NCBI RefSeq assembly: GCF_048263965.1
Contig: NZ_JBLXDO010000017.1
Coordinates: 1 to 64,000 of the forward strand
Source: Ferrimonas sp048263965
Lineage (GTDB): Bacteria > Pseudomonadota > Gammaproteobacteria > Enterobacterales > Shewanellaceae
Direction: 5' to 3'
Length of the DNA: 64,000 bases
Below are positions 61,358 through 64,000 of the stretch, piece after piece; position 1 is the stretch's first letter; every line of letters starts with the position of its first letter. The position numbers and the translations under genes are program-made. The notes beneath the pieces are model-generated. The model searched no databases, was not told the DNA's origin, and saw nothing but the letters and a program-made list of their open reading frames with translations.

Positions 61358-61786
61358 ATGGAGTCTAAAACACCCTGGTATTTCTGGCTGGTGGCGGCTC
61401 TGGCGTTGCTGTGGAATGCGGGCGGTGCCCTGGATTACGTGATGACCCAGACCCGCAACGAGGAGTATATGGCTCAGTTCTCCGAGGCGCAGTTGGCGTT
61501 CTTCTACGGATTGCCGGCCTGGGTGGTGGCCTGCTGGGCGACGGCGGTGTGGGGGGGCGTGCTTGGTGCCCTGCTGCTGCTGTTGCGCCGTGAGGTGGCG
61601 GTGCAGGTCTTCCTGGTCTCCTTTATCGCCATGGTGGCCTCCATGGGACACAACTTTTTGCTGAGCAATGGCCTGGAGGTGATGGGCGCCCCCTTCTCCC
61701 TGGTATTCAGCGGAGCGATATTTGTTATCTCGCTGGGCCTGTATCTGTTTGCGCGCAGGATGACCCGAGCGGGCCTCCTGCGCTAG
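61358..61786 (+). CDS. Unknown four-helix membrane protein
   Basis: A 142-residue protein with four helices (10-28, 52-78, 85-103, 112-133), the second and third close together. The N-terminal loop TQTRNEEYMAQFSEAQLAFF is acidic. AGGAG lies 7 bases upstream of the ATG at 61358. Similar sequences are common in marine gammaproteobacteria, but I know no function. Six bases separate its stop from the convergent LysR gene. Confidence 0.75.
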   Translation: MESKTPWYFWLVAALALLWNAGGALDYVMTQTRNEEYMAQFSEAQLAFFYGLPAWVVACWATAVWGGVLGALLLLLRREVAVQVFLVSFIAMVASMGHNFLLSNGLEVMGAPFSLVFSGAIFVISLGLYLFARRMTRAGLLR

Positions 61787-61792
61787 CCTGAG

Positions 61793-62626
61793 TTACCTTG
61801 TCGGTGTAACCAGTTCCCGAATCTGATCGGTGAGGGCATACATGTCAAAGTGCTTCCTGAACTGGTTGGAGGCGCGCAGGAAGAAGCCCAGGGGGTAGGC
61901 TTCCAGGGCGCGTTGCTCCACCTCTTGTGGCAGGCTCCAGGTGGGCAGTACCACAGCCTGTCCCGAGGCTTGAGGCACATCGCCAAGCAGGCTGGCGGAT
62001 TCACTCTGCAGCCACTGACTCTCTTCATCGCTCTCCAGGCCACTCTCTTCGATGATTCTTCGGGCCAGACTCTGTTCAAGCATGGTGCTGAACACCACCT
62101 TGGAGATGGCGGTGTCATCTTCTGGGCATACCAGGCTCATCGGGTGCTCTACCAGGATGTCCCTTGCCATGGCTTTCTCCTCGGGCCAGGCAAACCCCAG
62201 GGTGAGATCAGACTCGTCGATGATAGCGGGCGTCATTACTGAGAAGCGTGAAATGGAGAGGTTGAGGCTGGCGGATTCGGAAATCACCCCGGCTATGGCA
62301 CTGACCAGATCGTTACGAATGCCGTCACTGATGGCGATCTTCAAAAACTGCTGCTGATCCAACTTGGCAAACTCGCTCATCATCTCGTCCTGCAGGCGAA
62401 TCGCCCTCTGGCTGTAGTGAAACACCAGTTGCCCCTCGCGGGTCAGTTTCAGCCCAGAGCTCTTCTCCAGCAGCCGTTTGCCGAAGTGTTCCTCGACCTT
62501 GCGTACATGTTGAGAGACCGCAGGTTGGGTCATAAACAGCGAGGCGGCAGCATCGCTGTAGCTGCCTTTGTCAGCGACACAGGCAAAGGTTTTCAGAAAC
62601 TTGATATCGATAGAGCGATTCATCAC
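61793..62626 (-). CDS. LysR-family transcriptional regulator
   Basis: A 277-residue regulator with the LysR helix-turn-helix (SYSDAAASLFMTQPAVSQHV, residues 22-41) and a short effector domain. The closest plan is the LrhA/HexA-like group (no obvious sugar or aromatic-ligand residues). Targets are unknown; the divergent side faces only the prepilin peptidase gene, also on the minus strand. Confidence 0.88.
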   Translation of the reverse strand: MMNRSIDIKFLKTFACVADKGSYSDAAASLFMTQPAVSQHVRKVEEHFGKRLLEKSSGLKLTREGQLVFHYSQRAIRLQDEMMSEFAKLDQQQFLKIAISDGIRNDLVSAIAGVISESASLNLSISRFSVMTPAIIDESDLTLGFAWPEEKAMARDILVEHPMSLVCPEDDTAISKVVFSTMLEQSLARRIIEESGLESDEESQWLQSESASLLGDVPQASGQAVVLPTWSLPQEVEQRALEAYPLGFFLRASNQFRKHFDMYALTDQIRELVTPTR

Positions 62627-62765
62627 AATCCCCAGTCAATGCATCCATTCTTATTCTAAGTAATTGATATATTTTATTATCTTGTCCTTGGGCCTCTCCC
62701 GTGCCCACAGGCCAAAAAATTTATCTTCTATTTTAGGTTCTTTTCATTTCGGTCGCCTTGTCCCA

Positions 62766-63188
62766 TTACTGACCGAGATTGCTGAGTACTACGCCCAGAC
62801 AACCGCCGATGGTGATGGCCGGCCCATAGGGCACACCTCTTTCCCTGGCCTTGGCGCGATTGGTGATCAGCATGGCGATGGCGATGGTCGCCCCCACCAG
62901 GGTGATCACCAACAGCACCCCGGGAAACAGCTCAGGATTGATTCCCAGGGAGTAAGCCGCCAGCAGCTTGGTGTCGCCGGCGCCTAAAATATTAAGCATC
63001 ATTAACGCCATGCCGACAGCAACGATAATAATGGGCAGCAGTAACTGAATCCGTTCCCCGGGGCCTGTAAGAGCAATAATTGCGGTGAGCACCCCGGTAA
63101 AAACCACTGTTATATTTGAAATTTTTCTGTGTCTGATGTCGCTGTATATGACCACCAGACTCACTAGTGCAAGAATAATCAACAGCAC
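62766..63188 (-). CDS. tadV: Prepilin peptidase of the Tad/Flp pilus (TadV/CpaA)
   Basis: A 140-residue A24A-type peptidase with about five helices. The two catalytic aspartates are in YSDIRHRKISN (D17) and GAGDTKL (D70 region). Size fits the short TadV/CpaA group that lacks the methylase domain. It would cut the leader of the Flp pilin encoded divergently at 63386. GTG start at 63188. Part of the Tad locus that extends past the window. Confidence 0.9.
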   Translation of the reverse strand: MLLIILALVSLVVIYSDIRHRKISNITVVFTGVLTAIIALTGPGERIQLLLPIIIVAVGMALMMLNILGAGDTKLLAAYSLGINPELFPGVLLVITLVGATIAIAMLITNRAKARERGVPYGPAITIGGCLGVVLSNLGQ

Positions 63189-63385
63189 TGGTCACCCCGC
63201 AGTTTTACCGTTTTATCTGTATGTTAACCGGAGTCGTTTCGACTGTATCAGACTTTATCATTTTTTTCTTATAAAAATATAAGGAGAAAAGGCTAGTGGC
63301 CCAATTCGGATCGCACATAGTATTGGTTCTGCAAAGCAATCAAGGCAATTGACGCCAAACAAATTATTCCTGGGGGAATCTTCAT

Positions 63386-63598
63386 ATGTTCGATTACATC
63401 AAGTCCAAATTCTACCTCTCTTTCGGTCAGTACATTAAAGATGAGCGTGGTGTAACCGCCGTAGAATACGCCATCATCGCTGTAGCAATGTCTGCCATCA
63501 TCCTGGTCGTATTCAACGATGGCTCCCTGAAGACCGCCCTGACCAACGCTGTAGGCTCCATTCAGACCAACATGACTTCTGCGACTACTGCCAACTAA
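63386..63598 (+). CDS. flp: Flp family type IVb pilin
   Basis: A 70-residue prepilin. The cleavage motif and Glu-Tyr pair are in GVTAVEYAIIAVAMSAIILV, with the basic-acid leader KSKFYLSFGQYIKDER before it, giving a mature pilin of about 50 residues. Flp pilins build bundled adhesive pili. GGGGGAAT lies upstream of the ATG. A region of short repeats begins at its stop codon and a terminator lies before the next gene, which suits a highly expressed pilin with lower readthrough to the assembly genes. Confidence 0.95.
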   Translation: MFDYIKSKFYLSFGQYIKDERGVTAVEYAIIAVAMSAIILVVFNDGSLKTALTNAVGSIQTNMTSATTAN

Positions 63599-63689
63599 TT
63601 GTCAGTCGCCAATTAATTGTCCACGGTGGAGTTTGTTATCGACGTCAATTAATTGCCAGTCGCCAAGGATTTGTCGGCGCCTAATTGCC
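63590..63689. repeat. Imperfect short-repeat array after flp
   Basis: Five variants of a 14-base unit occur within 100 bases: GCCAACTAATTGTC (63590), GCCAATTAATTGTC (63608), GTCAATTAATTGCC (63644), GCCAAGGATTTGTC (63662) and GCCTAATTGCC (63679). CAGTCGCCAA is repeated at 63603 and 63657. The first unit covers the flp stop codon. Role unknown. Confidence 0.6.
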
Positions 63690-63757
63690 CCGACAGTCTA
63701 AATCGATAATTAATCTTTTTAGTCTGTCGGCGGCCAGACTCAATACCGAATAAGAGC

Positions 63758-63784
63758 AAAAAGGAGGCTTGCCCTCCTTTTTTT
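63758..63784 (+). terminator. Terminator between flp and the next tad gene
   Basis: AAAAAGGAGG-CTTGC-CCTCCTTTTTTT, ten bases before the next ATG. It probably attenuates transcription after flp. Confidence 0.85.
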
Positions 63785-63793
63785 ATAGATGCT

Positions 63794-64000
63794 ATGAGTA
63801 GATTATTCATTTTCGTCATTATCTTCGGCATCGTGCTGTTTTCTATCTTTTCTTTAGAAGAATTCCTGATTGCGCCACAGCCCGAAGTCGCAGCCGTAGA
63901 GAATAAGGTCAGAGAGGTCGAAGTGGCACGTCTTGTTCGGGACGTAAGTCGCTCTGAGTCCGTAGATAAAACCTCTCTGGAATTTATCTCCCTGAATGAA
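63794..64000 (+). CDS. CpaB/RcpC-like pilus assembly protein, 5' part
   Basis: The first 69 codons of a gene that runs off the window. It starts SRLFIFVIIFGIVLFSIFSL, one N-terminal membrane helix, followed by VREVEVARLVRDVSRSESVD. This matches the N-terminal helix plus SAF-like domain entry of CpaB/RcpC in Tad loci, and the position after flp fits. No ribosome binding site of good strength is visible, because the preceding terminator overlaps the space; translation after readthrough is likely. Confidence 0.6.
   Translation, partial: MSRLFIFVIIFGIVLFSIFSLEEFLIAPQPEVAAVENKVREVEVARLVRDVSRSESVDKTSLEFISLNE

Noticed and set aside
1..64000. Mobile elements, CRISPR array, tRNA or rRNA genes
   Set aside because: I found no transposase or integrase motifs, no regularly spaced repeats of CRISPR type, and no tRNA or rRNA signature on reading both strands by eye.

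Overview
The window reads as chromosome of a marine, facultatively anaerobic gammaproteobacterium close to Shewanella and Ferrimonas (my best guess is Ferrimonas-like; this is inference from gene content). Pointers are a Dld-II/LldP lactate pair, a periplasmic tetraheme cytochrome working with a Tat-exported flavoprotein, a HutWXZ plus TonB/ExbBD/HutBCD heme locus, a CrbS-type acetate sensor beside acs, several c-di-GMP enzymes and the edge of a Tad pilus locus. I see no rRNA, tRNA, CRISPR array, intact insertion sequence or prophage.

Layout. 0.1-5.7 kb: lactate oxidation (Dld-II, LldP, both on the minus strand, separated by a 1 kb gap without a convincing gene). 6.3-8.4 kb: CPA1-type antiporter and a TetR regulator. 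8.5-12.4 kb (minus): four-gene operon flavoprotein reductase, tetraheme cytochrome c, exported cupin with a DMSP-lyase-type metal site, and an outer-membrane porin. 13-16 kb: subtilase and a PLD-family lipoprotein, then a 600 bp region with an orphan minus-strand terminator and possible small RNA. 16.7-19.7 kb: MFP-ATPase-permease ABC exporter. 19.7-25.7 kb: TetR regulator divergent from an RND pump with two adaptor proteins. 25.8-27.3 kb: two related membrane proteins of unknown function. 27.4-34.5 kb: heme uptake and use, organised around a Fur-like site. 34.6-39.1 kb: ABC exporter, peptidase T and small genes. 39.2-43.8 kb (minus): GGDEF-EAL enzyme, GNAT, NTF2-like protein, LysR regulator. 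44.2-49.2 kb: cytochrome b, Tat-exported ferredoxin, aldehyde ferredoxin oxidoreductase-family enzyme, unknown protein, outer-membrane protein. 49.3-54.6 kb: GrxA, RadD, diguanylate cyclase, a small CxxC protein and a broken chromate-transporter gene. 54.8-61.8 kb: AcsA divergent from CrbS, a Tag-like glycosylase and a membrane protein. 61.8-64 kb: LysR regulator, prepilin peptidase, Flp pilin and the start of a CpaB/RcpC-like gene that runs off the window.

How it fits together. Lactate is oxidised by a quinone-linked flavo-iron-sulfur enzyme; electrons can then go to periplasmic acceptors. The operon at 8.5-12.4 kb is the most interesting system: an exported cupin whose metal-ligand spacing (H139, E143, Y145, H177) matches what I remember of DMSP lyases sits with a fumarate-reductase-like flavoprotein and its own tetraheme cytochrome. 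The model I propose is periplasmic cleavage of DMSP (or a similar compound) to acrylate, followed by respiration of the acrylate to propionate. The AOR operon at 44-48 kb resembles the E. coli ydh operon and is a second candidate redox system of unknown substrate.
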